Of a stretch of DNA of 64,000 bases, positions 45,218 to 54,900 are shown one piece after another (positions within the stretch are counted from its first letter, which is position 1; each line of letters starts with the position of its first letter). Origin of the DNA: CAZCTC01 sp964501335 (GTDB lineage Bacteria; Chloroflexota; Anaerolineae; B4-G1; SLSP01); the NCBI GenBank assembly GCA_964501335.1, contig CAZCTC010000023.1, forward strand, positions 37,277-101,276, written 5' to 3'. The translations under genes were made by a program, and so were the position numbers. Below the pieces are notes generated by a model. That model saw only the letters and a list, made by a program, of their open reading frames with translations, was not told where the DNA came from and ran no database searches.

Positions 45218-46003
45218 CTAATCTCCCAGCTGTGACATCCGCCCCGACCCGGCGATCCGGGAATCCACCTTCGGTCGGCCGCTGTAATAGATGTTGCCGC
45301 TGCCCATAATCGACCCGTCGAGCGATTCCTTCACCGCCAGCGTCACAGAACCGCTGCCCATCACCTGCGCGCTGGCCGAATCGCTGGACATCTCACTGCC
45401 GCGATAGTTGCCCGAGCCCATAATCGTCACCGTCTGCTGATCCACCGCGCCGCCTTCGATATTGACGTTTCCCGAGCCCGGAATCGAAACCTCCAGCGCA
45501 TCCCCATCCACCTGGCCCACCGTAATGGAACCGGACCCCGCCAGATTGATCTCGGTATTGTCCGCTGCCACCCCGTCGATATTGACATCGCCCGAGCCGG
45601 CCAGTCGCACATCGAAAGACTTCGCCGTCAATTCCGGCGCATCGATCGAGCCGCTGCCCGTAAGGATCACCGCATCCAGCGACTTCACGGTGACATAGAA
45701 CTTCACCGGCTGCGTATGCCTGAAGATCGTCCCCGATTCCGTACTGATCACCAGTTTTCCATTATGGACTTCGGTGTGGAGGTAAGGGAGTAAATTGTCC
45801 TCAGCCTCGATCTTTAGCGACTCTTCGTCCCCCACCGTGATGATCACATCCCCAAACGTGGCATTTTCCAACGAGGTGAAATCCTTAACCGCGCGCTCTT
45901 CCTCGACCACATGGCCCGATCCCCGCACGCCGACCATGGCGCACCCCACACTCAACACCAGCATCCCCAGCAACAACAGGCCGATCATCATTTCCCGTAA
46001 CAT
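45218..46003 (-). CDS. GIN-domain (DUF2807) lipoprotein
   Basis: The 261-residue protein begins with a hydrophobic signal and a lipobox-like LSVGC (Cys near 21), so it is probably lipid-anchored outside the membrane. The body is a repetitive beta-solenoid of the DUF2807 (putative autotransporter adhesin) type with many GSG turns (LTGSGSID, LAGSGDVNID, IPGSGNVNIE, IMGSGNYRG). I start at the ATG at 46003, 9 nt from GGAGG; the ATG at 46012 abuts it. It is the first gene of the kinase unit and could serve as the external sensor or partner of that kinase. Confidence 0.85.
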   Translation of the reverse strand: MLREMMIGLLLLGMLVLSVGCAMVGVRGSGHVVEEERAVKDFTSLENATFGDVIITVGDEESLKIEAEDNLLPYLHTEVHNGKLVISTESGTIFRHTQPVKFYVTVKSLDAVILTGSGSIDAPELTAKSFDVRLAGSGDVNIDGVAADNTEINLAGSGSITVGQVDGDALEVSIPGSGNVNIEGGAVDQQTVTIMGSGNYRGSEMSSDSASAQVMGSGSVTLAVKESLDGSIMGSGNIYYSGRPKVDSRIAGSGRMSQLGD

Positions 46004-46121
46004 CGCATCCATCCTCCTTTGAAGTTTGGAGCGTTCCCGCTCACGAGTATAGAATACCTCGCCCCGGGAAAAGATACCTATCGGTCGGCTATCAATCAGC
46101 TAACAAAAATCCATCATCCAG

Positions 46122-46152
46122 AGCAGACAGCAGCAAGTAGACAGTAGACAGC
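46122..46152 (+). repeat. GTAGACAG dispersed repeat
   Basis: Copy with first unit GCAGACAG; otherwise as at 29581. Just after it an 11-bp inverted repeat (agcattttttg 46162-46172, caaaaaatgct 46203-46213) encloses 30 nt. Confidence 0.65.
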
Positions 46153-46223
46153 CATTAAAAAAGCATTTTTTGCCTGGAACCCGCTCCATGCCGGGCGCCC
46201 CACAAAAAATGCTCTAAAATGAA

Positions 46224-46389
46224 TGTTAGCGCGCACAACTTCTGGGATCAAGGACGGCCACATCGGGCCGCCCCTACAAAAAGGCCCTCTGATGTAGGGG
46301 CGCCCCTGCGTGGGCGCCCTAAACTGGCCTGATAAAACCATTTCTGTTAAAACACCCCGGCCATGTCCCATCCCTTGTGCACGCTAACA
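46224..46389 (-). repeat. Twin-palindrome element with terminal inverted repeats
   Basis: Terminal arms tgttagcgcgcac (46224-46236) and gtgcacgctaaca (46377-46389) are inverted repeats with one mismatch. They enclose an inverted copy of the 33.7-kb repeat, including gggatgggacatggccggg and both palindromic modules. No coding capacity is present, so it could be a MITE-like element carried by a transposase encoded elsewhere. Confidence 0.6.
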
Positions 46390-46436
46390 AATAAATCATC
46401 TCTGCGGTGAGCCTGGAAAAGCGGGAGAAAAAAGCC

Positions 46437-46510
46437 TGTGTTTTTGCGCGCATAAGAATGCGCGCAAAAACACAAACAAAAAAAACGTTCTCCCCCCATC
46501 CAGCACGTCT
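46437..46510 (+). repeat. Hairpin/GCGGGACG repeat with inverted loop
   Basis: Hairpin 46437-46474 (17-bp arms, core TTTTTGCGCGC) has loop aaga, the reverse complement of the tctt loop at 20117-20150, although both are followed by the same A-rich linker in the same direction. The terminal block is truncated after CCATCCAGCACGTC. Confidence 0.75.
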
Positions 46511-46517
46511 ATTCTTC

Positions 46518-46547
46518 CTGTCTACTGTCTACTTGCTGCTGTCTACT
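46518..46547 (-). repeat. GTAGACAG dispersed repeat, inverted
   Basis: Reverse-complement copy of the 29581 element, ending 4 bp from the stop of the FHA regulator gene. It and 46122-46152 face each other across the 46.2-46.5 kb repeats. Confidence 0.7.
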
Positions 46548-46551
46548 ATAC

Positions 46552-47166
46552 CTATTCATGCGTGACCAGCTTATACCCCTGCCCGCGCACGGTCAACAAC
46601 AACTGCGGATTGGCCGGATCGGGCTCCAGCCTGGACCGCAGCCGCCGCACCAGATTCTCAATCTGATAATCGAAAACCCCTTCCTGATACTCCGGCCAGA
46701 CCGCCAGTCCGATCTCATCCCGGCTACAGATCCGCCCGCGCCGCTCATACAGATAAACCACCAGCTCGAACTCTTTCGGCGAAAGCGCCACCGCCTCCCG
46801 ATTGACCCGTACCACGCCGGCCGCCGAATCGACCTCCAGGGTCGGAAACGGCGTGTCGTAGACCGTCACATCCGGATCGTGAAAAACCAGCGTCACATCG
46901 CCGATCATCACCCGATCCCCATCCTGCAACTCCACCGGCGCCAATACCCGCTCGCCGTTGCAAAAAGTCCCATTCGTACTGCCCAGATCTTCCAGCACCG
47001 TCCGCCAGCCCTCCCGCCGGACCCGCGCATGTTCCCGCGAAACCCGCTTGCTGGTAATCACGATGCCGTTCTCCATGGCCCGGCCCATCGAAATTTCATC
47101 CGTGCGCAAAGGGTGTTCCCGTCCGGTCGGATCGGTAAAAAACGGCACCTCATGCCCCGTTTCCAT
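46552..47166 (-). CDS. FHA domain fused to OmpR-type winged helix
   Basis: The 204-residue protein has an FHA domain (about 8-100) with the phosphothreonine-binding pattern GRAMENGI, SREHARV and GSTNGTFCNG, then a winged-helix DNA-binding domain (about 108-204) with LSPKEFELVVYLYERRG and ending TVRGQGYKL. There is no receiver, so DNA binding is probably controlled through phosphothreonine recognition. It is the last gene of the operon of three giant MBL-STAS-pseudokinase proteins, starting about 10 bp after their stop, with GGGAG near the ATG (a GTG 3 bp upstream is the alternative). It is the operon's only evident output to transcription. Confidence 0.9.
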   Translation of the reverse strand: METGHEVPFFTDPTGREHPLRTDEISMGRAMENGIVITSKRVSREHARVRREGWRTVLEDLGSTNGTFCNGERVLAPVELQDGDRVMIGDVTLVFHDPDVTVYDTPFPTLEVDSAAGVVRVNREAVALSPKEFELVVYLYERRGRICSRDEIGLAVWPEYQEGVFDYQIENLVRRLRSRLEPDPANPQLLLTVRGQGYKLVTHE

Positions 47167-47176
47167 CACCGCTCCC

Positions 47177-50100
47177 TCACCCCTGCCACTTCAACAGATC
47201 CGCATGGATCGTCGTCTGCTCCAGGAAAGTCCGCTGCATAGACTCATCCATCCCCGTCGCCCAGGAGTGCAACAGCGCCGTGGCCCGCTGCAATATTTCC
47301 GCCCGTCGCGGATCGTTCCATTGCTGTAAAATCCGGGCCGCCTGCCAGTAAACCCAGAAAGGCTCGTCTTGAGGGATCAACTCCACCTGCGGCAACTGTT
47401 CCAATACCCAGTCCACTCCCGCCTGCGCCTCTTGCCGATTGCCGAAACGGGCCGCAAGCTCCGCCAGCCCCATCCGAACCTGTAACAACAACGAAGGGTA
47501 ATACTGGCGCACCTTCTCAAACTCCAGAATCCGGCGATAAATCGCCTGCGCCTCCGAGCCCAAATCCACGCTGGCATTGACCCGGGCCAGCGCCAGATCG
47601 ACCACCACACAATCATACCAATCGTCCAGCCGGGCCACACTCTCCGCCGCCCGGCCCAACAAGGTCCGCGCTGTATCCAGATTGCCTTGATAGAAGAACA
47701 GCAACCCCAACCCCTTCAAGGTCGCCGCCTCGCCGCGGATATCGCCGATCTGCCGCTGCAATTCCAGGGCCTGTTCGAAATGCTCCCGGGCCCGCGGATA
47801 ATCCCCACCGCTCAGCCAGATCTGTCCCAGCGTCGCAAAGACCTCCGCTTTGCCCCAACGATCGCCGCCGTCCTGACGCAACCGCAGCGACTGTTCCCCC
47901 AATTGCCGCGCCTCCGCCAGCTTCCCCTGCTGCCAGGCCGTCAGCGCCAGGCCATTTAAAGCTCCCCCGGTCCCGGTGCGATCACCCAATTCATAGAACA
48001 ACGTCAGCGCCAATCGCCCCTGGCTCTCGGCCTGCTCGTATTCATGTTGCAAAGTCGCCATCGCCGCCAGATGGACCAATACCCGCGCCTCACCCTGCCG
48101 GCAATTCACCTCACGATAGCCCTGCAAAGCCTGCTGGAAATAAGAGATCGCTCGCGCCACCTCATTCATCTCCCAGGCCATCACCCCCATCGCCCGCAGA
48201 CAATCCGCCTCCACTTCACGAGCCCGTGCCGCCCGCGCCGTCTCCAGCGCCCGTTCCAACCGCAACCAGGCCTCTCGCAGATTGTTCTGCCGAATGGCAA
48301 TCCAGCCGGTCAGGAAATCCAATCGGGCCTGCTCGCGCGTCGGCCCCAACCCTTCCAGATAGCCGCGGCCCTTGTGCAGCCATTCCAGCGCCGCCGGATA
48401 GTCGCTTCGACCCTCATGGGCCAGCGCCGTCTGATAGCAAAGATCGGATTGCTGTAAATCCCGCTCCAGCGTTCGCGATTGCTGAGCCAGCAACTTCCAG
48501 GCGACCATGCAATGTTCCAGCGCTTCCGGATAACGGTTCACAATCGTCAACACCTGACTGAGCGCATGATGCACATTCAACTCCAGCGCCGGGTTGAGAT
48601 TGGCCGGAGACTTAACCCGCTCCAACACCCGCCCATACCACAATAGCGCAGTATCCAGCAAACCACCCTGATGAGCCTGACGGGCCGCCTGCAACCCGTA
48701 ATTGATCGCCGGCTGATCCTCCCCCGCCTGGCCGAAATGATAGGCCAGTTCTTCGATCCGGGTGCCGCCCGAGCGCCGTTCCAGCGACTCGCCGGCCTGC
48801 CGGTGCAGCAACCGTCGCCGCAACACGCTCAGTTCCCCGTAAATCACCTGATGGATCTCAAAATGCCGGAAGCGCAGCTGCCCTTCACCGGGAGCTTCCA
48901 ACACCAGCTGGCGCTCCAAAGCCGGTTCCAGCCGGTCCAACATCTCCCGTTCCGAAAGCCCGCTGATCTCTCGCAGGTCGGCATAACTGAAACTCTGCCC
49001 CAACACCGCCGCCTGCCGCAGCAGCGCCTGAGTATCTTCGGGCAGCAACCCGACCCGGTGTTGCACCGCTTCCCACTCACTCATCGGCAACGCCAGCCCA
49101 TCGACATCGGCAGGGAAATGCCAGCGGCCGTCTCGCAGGGTAATATAGCCCTCGTCCACCAACGCCTTCGCCGTCTCTTCGGTATAGAAGATATCGCCGG
49201 CCGTGCGCCGATAGATCTTATTCACCAGAGCCGCAGGAGCCGGCTGCTGCCAGAGATTCTCCAACAGCGTCGCCACCCCCGCCTCATCCAGCCGATCCGG
49301 AGCCATCTGGCGATACCCCGGCTCCTGCCCCAACGCAGCCAACGCATCCTGCACCAATTGATCCAGACCGGTGTGCGGATCAGGATGGCCGGGAAGACCC
49401 GGAATATGGCGCCCCAGATAACGCAACTGCTCCAGACAGAGCGAATCGACCCACTGCAAATCGTCCAGCGCCAGGAACCAGGGCCGATCCTGCATTGCCC
49501 GCTTGATAAAGCGGACCGGGCTGCCCACCAATCGCAACTGCACCACCGAGGGCGATGAAAGATTCGGCGAAAGCCGGTAAAGCTGAGGGATCAACCCCAT
49601 CAAATGCATAAAGAGCTGCCAGACCTGCCGGCCCCAGCTTTCCCGCGGCGTCGTCGTCAGCTGACGTTGCAAAACCTGCACCACCAGGCGATAAGGAATC
49701 GTCCAATCCCGGTCATCTCCCGGCAGGAGAGGTTTCCCCCCCTCGCCGCTCCGCAACCGTTCATTACACTCCCATACGGCAAGATAAGACTGCCGCGCAT
49801 CCAATAACTGGGTCTCGGCAGGAACCTCTCCCCCTATCCCCGCCACCGACAACAGGGTGCTCAAAATCCGTCGGGTTTGCTGAGCGCTGGAATAGCGCTC
49901 GGCGGGATTCTTGGCCAGCAACTTCAACAACAAATGCTCCAGCAACGGAGAAAGCAGGGGATTCAACTGGCGGGGCCGCAGCGGCTCCTGATGCAAATGG
50001 CCTTCTAAAATAGCTGCCGGCTCTCCCTCAAAAGGCAATTGCCCGGTAAATAGCCGATAGAGAATAACCCCTAAAGCATAGAGATCGGTCCGGGTATCCA

Positions 50101-51943
50101 AGGGCTGTCCCAAAATCTGTTCCGGCGCCAGATAGGCCGAATCCTGGAACAGCAACGGCGCCTCCAACAAATTCCGCCCTTCCATCAACCGCCCTAAGCC
50201 AAAGCCGCCGACCTGGATTCCCTGTCCATTGACATAGATATTCCCCATCCGCAGGTCGCCGTGGATGACTCCCCGGTTGTGCGCATATTCCAACGCACTG
50301 CTCAATTCCTGAGCCATCGACAACAACTGATCGAAAGTCCAGACCGTCCCCGCCGCCACCAGCGATTCCAACGTGGGCGCCAGAGAAAGGGCCTCGACGC
50401 CGTAAACCAGCTCCTTCCGCCGTTCCCAGGCCAGCACCCGGATCAACGAGCGATGTTCCATGCCCACAATCTGTCGGGCCTGCTGCAATAATCCTTCCAC
50501 CCGTTCCTGGCTGAAAGTCGGCGCCAGCAGCCGCAGCACACAACGCTCCTGCGTCTCCAGATCCAACACCCGCAACACCGGCCCCAAAGAATCTTCTCCC
50601 ACCCGGCTTTCAATCTGATAGCGGCCCCCGATCACCTGCCCCGGCAACTGCGCCGCTTCCCGCGCCGCCACCGCCGCCAGAGCCGCCTCCACCGAAGGAT
50701 AAACCGCAAAACAGTCCTGATAACCGGTCAGGCGGATCACCTGCCGCACCCGCTCGGAAGAAGCCACCAGCGCCAGATCGCGCCCCGGTTGCTTCTGCTG
50801 CAAAGTCACCAACGCCCGCACGCCGCCGGTCGTCAAAGCCTCCACCTGCGAAAGATCGATAATGGAGCTGGCTCCCCCACTCTCCAGCTGCTGCGCCACC
50901 AGCGCCACGCTCAATTCATCGAAAACCCGGGCCGAGGTCAAAATAGCCGTCCCCCCGTCGGGGGCCAGCTGCCAATCGATCGCCCGCTCAGGCCCCAGTT
51001 CAATCTCCAGCCCTTCGTAAGAAATCGCAATCTCACAACCGGGCCGCCAGGGATCCTGAGCCTGATAAGCCACCGCATCGGAAAGCATCTGTTCCAGATC
51101 CCGGTCGGAATAGGTCGGATCGTGATGGAAAAGCAACAGCCGTTTCACGCCGGCCGCCCGCGCCAGATCCACCCCAATCAGGGCCGAACTGTGCCCCCAA
51201 TCCTCTTTTTTCCAGGCCTCGCGCAGCGTATATTGGGAATCGAAAACCAGCACATCCGCCCGCCGGAAAAATCGCACATAACGCTGCACCGCCGCATCGT
51301 CCAGCTGTTTGTATTCCACATCGGTCGCATACACAATGGTGCTCTGCCCATCGCTCATCCGATAACTATAAGAGGCCCCGGGATGATGGTTTTTCAAAGC
51401 ATCGACCCGCACCCCGCCCACCTGCTGGGTCTGTCCCAACGTCAACGGCACAAACTCGATCGTCGCCGACATATACTGCAACGACACCGGCCAGGTCAGG
51501 GGCTGCTGCTGCACATCAAAAGCGGCCCGCAGATCGTGGAACCCATAAATAAAGATCTTATTGCCGGGAATAAAAGCCGGCACAAACATCGGAAACCCCT
51601 GGATGTGATCCCAATGTGGATGGCTGATAAAGAGATGTAACGTCCCCTGGCCCTGGCCGAAAGGCCCGCGCATCAAACTCATCCCCAATTCACGCAACCC
51701 GGTCCCGGCATCCAGCACCAATAAATCGTCGCCGTTGCGCACTTCCACACAGGGCGTATTGCCCCCGGCGGTTCCCTGCACCAACGGGGGTAAACTCTCA
51801 ATATAAGACCATACAGCGCTGTCATCATAGAAATCCAACGACTTGGGCAGACCACGAATCGCGCGGTACAGCTTGCCCTGAATTTCCCGCTGACTTACCG
51901 GTGAAGGTATGGATCCCCGTGTTCCCCAAAACCGGACTTTCAT
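47177..51943 (-). CDS. MBL-STAS-pseudokinase-pseudoATPase-TPR protein (paralogue 1)
   Basis: The 1588-residue protein starts with a metallo-beta-lactamase-fold domain (1-320) with HPHWDH at 108-113, HHPGAS near 185, Asp near 208 and WGHSSA near 250. A STAS-like domain (about 331-435) has DLSQVEALTTGGVRAL. The kinase-like domain (441-690) has HGDLRMGN (561-568), but the DFG motif reads GGFG and the VAIK lysine is Arg. The AAA region (about 715-1000) keeps LDDLQW but the segment holding the P-loop in the two paralogues is missing (SGEGGKPLLPGDDRDW instead). TPR-like repeats fill about 1080-1588. ATG overlaps the upstream stop (ATGA). It is predicted to bind partners rather than phosphorylate or hydrolyse ATP; the MBL domain may still be active. 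Confidence 0.85.
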   Translation of the reverse strand: MKVRFWGTRGSIPSPVSQREIQGKLYRAIRGLPKSLDFYDDSAVWSYIESLPPLVQGTAGGNTPCVEVRNGDDLLVLDAGTGLRELGMSLMRGPFGQGQGTLHLFISHPHWDHIQGFPMFVPAFIPGNKIFIYGFHDLRAAFDVQQQPLTWPVSLQYMSATIEFVPLTLGQTQQVGGVRVDALKNHHPGASYSYRMSDGQSTIVYATDVEYKQLDDAAVQRYVRFFRRADVLVFDSQYTLREAWKKEDWGHSSALIGVDLARAAGVKRLLLFHHDPTYSDRDLEQMLSDAVAYQAQDPWRPGCEIAISYEGLEIELGPERAIDWQLAPDGGTAILTSARVFDELSVALVAQQLESGGASSIIDLSQVEALTTGGVRALVTLQQKQPGRDLALVASSERVRQVIRLTGYQDCFAVYPSVEAALAAVAAREAAQLPGQVIGGRYQIESRVGEDSLGPVLRVLDLETQERCVLRLLAPTFSQERVEGLLQQARQIVGMEHRSLIRVLAWERRKELVYGVEALSLAPTLESLVAAGTVWTFDQLLSMAQELSSALEYAHNRGVIHGDLRMGNIYVNGQGIQVGGFGLGRLMEGRNLLEAPLLFQDSAYLAPEQILGQPLDTRTDLYALGVILYRLFTGQLPFEGEPAAILEGHLHQEPLRPRQLNPLLSPLLEHLLLKLLAKNPAERYSSAQQTRRILSTLLSVAGIGGEVPAETQLLDARQSYLAVWECNERLRSGEGGKPLLPGDDRDWTIPYRLVVQVLQRQLTTTPRESWGRQVWQLFMHLMGLIPQLYRLSPNLSSPSVVQLRLVGSPVRFIKRAMQDRPWFLALDDLQWVDSLCLEQLRYLGRHIPGLPGHPDPHTGLDQLVQDALAALGQEPGYRQMAPDRLDEAGVATLLENLWQQPAPAALVNKIYRRTAGDIFYTEETAKALVDEGYITLRDGRWHFPADVDGLALPMSEWEAVQHRVGLLPEDTQALLRQAAVLGQSFSYADLREISGLSEREMLDRLEPALERQLVLEAPGEGQLRFRHFEIHQVIYGELSVLRRRLLHRQAGESLERRSGGTRIEELAYHFGQAGEDQPAINYGLQAARQAHQGGLLDTALLWYGRVLERVKSPANLNPALELNVHHALSQVLTIVNRYPEALEHCMVAWKLLAQQSRTLERDLQQSDLCYQTALAHEGRSDYPAALEWLHKGRGYLEGLGPTREQARLDFLTGWIAIRQNNLREAWLRLERALETARAARAREVEADCLRAMGVMAWEMNEVARAISYFQQALQGYREVNCRQGEARVLVHLAAMATLQHEYEQAESQGRLALTLFYELGDRTGTGGALNGLALTAWQQGKLAEARQLGEQSLRLRQDGGDRWGKAEVFATLGQIWLSGGDYPRAREHFEQALELQRQIGDIRGEAATLKGLGLLFFYQGNLDTARTLLGRAAESVARLDDWYDCVVVDLALARVNASVDLGSEAQAIYRRILEFEKVRQYYPSLLLQVRMGLAELAARFGNRQEAQAGVDWVLEQLPQVELIPQDEPFWVYWQAARILQQWNDPRRAEILQRATALLHSWATGMDESMQRTFLEQTTIHADLLKWQG

Positions 51944-54900
51944 GATTCTACGTTATCCCCCCGCCGGCTGGCTTGATACCATTCTATCAATTCACGATTG
52001 ACGGCGACCTGTTCTAAAAACGATTGCCGCTTCGTAGGATTTAAACGGTGGCTCCAGGCCTGCAAACATTCATAAGCCTCCTGCAACACCGTTTCCGCCC
52101 GGCTCTTCCCGGCCGCCCTCAGAACCTGATAGCAAATGCTGTACACTACAAAAGGCCCATCCAGATGTCGATACACTTCTCGAGGAAGAATCGCCAGCAA
52201 AGGTTCAATGGCCGCCAGTGCCGCCTCCAAATCGCCCTGCGCCAGCCGCAATTCCGCTTCCTCAGCCTTCAACCGCAACCGCAACCAGGAATGCGTCTGC
52301 TCATCAGCCAGGCCCTGCGCCTGCACGAAAATAGCCTCAGCCCTGTCCAGCTTCTGTTGATGGATGTTGGCTTCAATCAAATAAATCAAGGCGGTCAATT
52401 GATCCCGGCGGATATTCAACTCCCGCGCCCGCCGTTCGCTCTCGATCAAGGTAGCTTCCGCCTCGCTCCACTCGCCCCGCATGGCCTGCACCCGCGCCAG
52501 ATTGACCAACACGCTGCCGGCCTGACGCAAATAACCGGCCTGGGAAGTAATCTGCTGCGACAATTTCAAATAGTTCTCGGCACTTTCCAGATCTCCCCAA
52601 CGCATATGGTTCTCCCCCAGACTGTCGAGCGTCAAGGCCTCGCCCCATACATCGTGGGTATTCTGGCGCAACACCAGAGCCTTCTCCAGATAATGTTGGG
52701 CCAGTTCCAGATCGCCGTAATCCCAATACAACAACCCTAAATTGTGCAGCACAGTCCCTTCACCCGCACGATCCCGAATCTCCTGGTAAATATCCAGGGC
52801 CTGCTGATAAGATTCCAACCCCAGTTCATATTGATCGCCCGTCACATAGTAAATCGCCAGATTGTTCAAGGTCCGACATTCCAGATACCGGTCGTTCAAC
52901 TCCCGATAGATCTGCAACGCCTGTTCGGTATACATCAACGCCTGATCCATCTGTTGTTGTTGCCAGCAAGTCACCCCCAGCGAGCGCAAGGCATCGGCTT
53001 CCACCACCTGCAATCCCACCTGCCGGGCCACCTGCAACGCCTGCTCCAGCGAAGTACGCGCCACCTCGACCAGAGTCCCACGTGTCTGCATCCAGCCCCG
53101 CAAATAAAGCAGACGAGCCAGTTCAGGCGTCGGGATCTCCTTGTCCAAATATCCCAACCCGCGCTCTACCCACTCCAATGCCGTCGGGTAATCAGTCAGG
53201 CGGGCATAAACCTGGGCCATCACATAGGCCCCATTAGACCGATCCCCCTTCTTCGCCTGGGGCAGTTGATCCAGCAATTTCCACGCCGCCACAGCCTGGC
53301 TTAACGCTTCCTCGTGTCGGCTGACCACCATATAGGCATCCGCCAATGACTGATGGATCTCCAGTTCCAGTTCCAGATTTTCCTCAGCGCCGCTCAACAC
53401 CCAATCCAATACCCGATGATACCAAAGCAGCGCCGCATCGACAGCATAAGCATGATGCGCCTGGCGCGCCATCTGCAATCCATACACCACCGCCTTCGCC
53501 GTCTCCCCCGCCAGTTCAAAATGATAAGCCAGCTCATCCACCCGGGAACCGACCATCCCCTTACTCAACCGCTCCAGCGCCTCGCCCGCCTGCCGGTGCA
53601 GCAACCGCCGGCGCAACAGACTTAAATCGCCGTACAGCACCTGATGGATTTCAAAATGGCGGAAACGCAACTGACCTTCCCAGGAAGTCTCCTGCACCAG
53701 CTGTCGTTCCATCGCCGGTTCGAGCCGCTCCAGCAACTCCCATTCCATCAAGCCACACATCTCTTGCAGATCGCGATAATTGAAATTCTGCCCCAACACG
53801 GCCGCCTGCCGTAACAAGGTCTGCGTCTCTTCCGGCAGCAGCCCCACCCGATGCAACACGGTCTCCCGCACACTGGCCGGCAATGTGATCAGGGTCAAAT
53901 CCGTGGGGAAACGCCAATGGCCATCCTTCAACACAATCTGCCCGGCATCGACCAGCGTCTTGGCCACCTCTTCCACAAAGAAAGGATTGCCGGCCGTATG
54001 CTGATAGATCTTCGCCACCAACGCCGCCGGCGCCCGCTGCCCCCAAAAATTCGCCAGCAAATCCGCCACCCCGGCCTCATCCAACCGCTCCAGCGAGATC
54101 GATCGATACCCCGGTTCGGAATGCAGGGCCCGCAAGGTCTCTCGCAAAGGATGATCGGCGCTTAAATCGCTGTCCCGATAAGTTCCCACAATCATCAGCG
54201 ACATCGTCGGCAAATGGCGTCCCAGATATTGCAATAATTCCAGGCTGCCCCGATCGATCCACTGCAAATCGTCCAGAATAAAGAACCAGGGCCGCTTCTG
54301 CGTCGCCCACCGGACAAACTGCGTCAGGCTGCCCATCAACCGCAGCTGCTCCTGTTCCGGCTCCAGCGGTTCAGCCGGCATCACATCGGGCAAGATCGTC
54401 ATCAGCTCCGGAACCAGCCGCATAAAATTCGCCAGCAATTGCCGGATCTGCGGATTCCACAATTCCTGAGGCGCAGTTTCCAGATAGGAACGCAACATCT
54501 GCGAGAAAAAATAATAGGCCGCCGTCTCCCCGCGCTCCTCACCGATCCCCGTCAACAGCACCGAAGTCCCGCTGAGCGCGGCCGCCTGTTGCGCCAGCGT
54601 CGACTTGCCAATCCCCGGCTCGCCGGTGATAAAAAAGAGCTGCCCTTCGCCGCGAGCCGATTTCTCCCAGCCCTCCGCCAGAATCTGCAAGGGGCCTTCC
54701 CGGGCCACCAACACCTGCGGCGACACAGGAGAGGTCTCGCTGTCCACCTGCAACAACAAACTGGAAAGGATCTTGCGCATCTGCTGGACACTGGCATACC
54801 GCGCATTGGGATTCCGGGCCAGCAGCTTCAAAATCAAATGGTCCACGGAAGGCGAAAACCCCGAATTGACCTTCATCGGCGCCACCGGCACTGAGCTCAA

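Noticed and set aside
33659..46389. Insertion sequence explanation for the repeats
   Set aside because: No transposase reading frame lies in or beside any copy; only non-autonomous elements are supported.
27481..46547. Possible CRISPR array from the dispersed GTAGACAG repeats
   Set aside because: Copies are kilobases apart, unevenly oriented and without regular spacers, and no cas gene is present.
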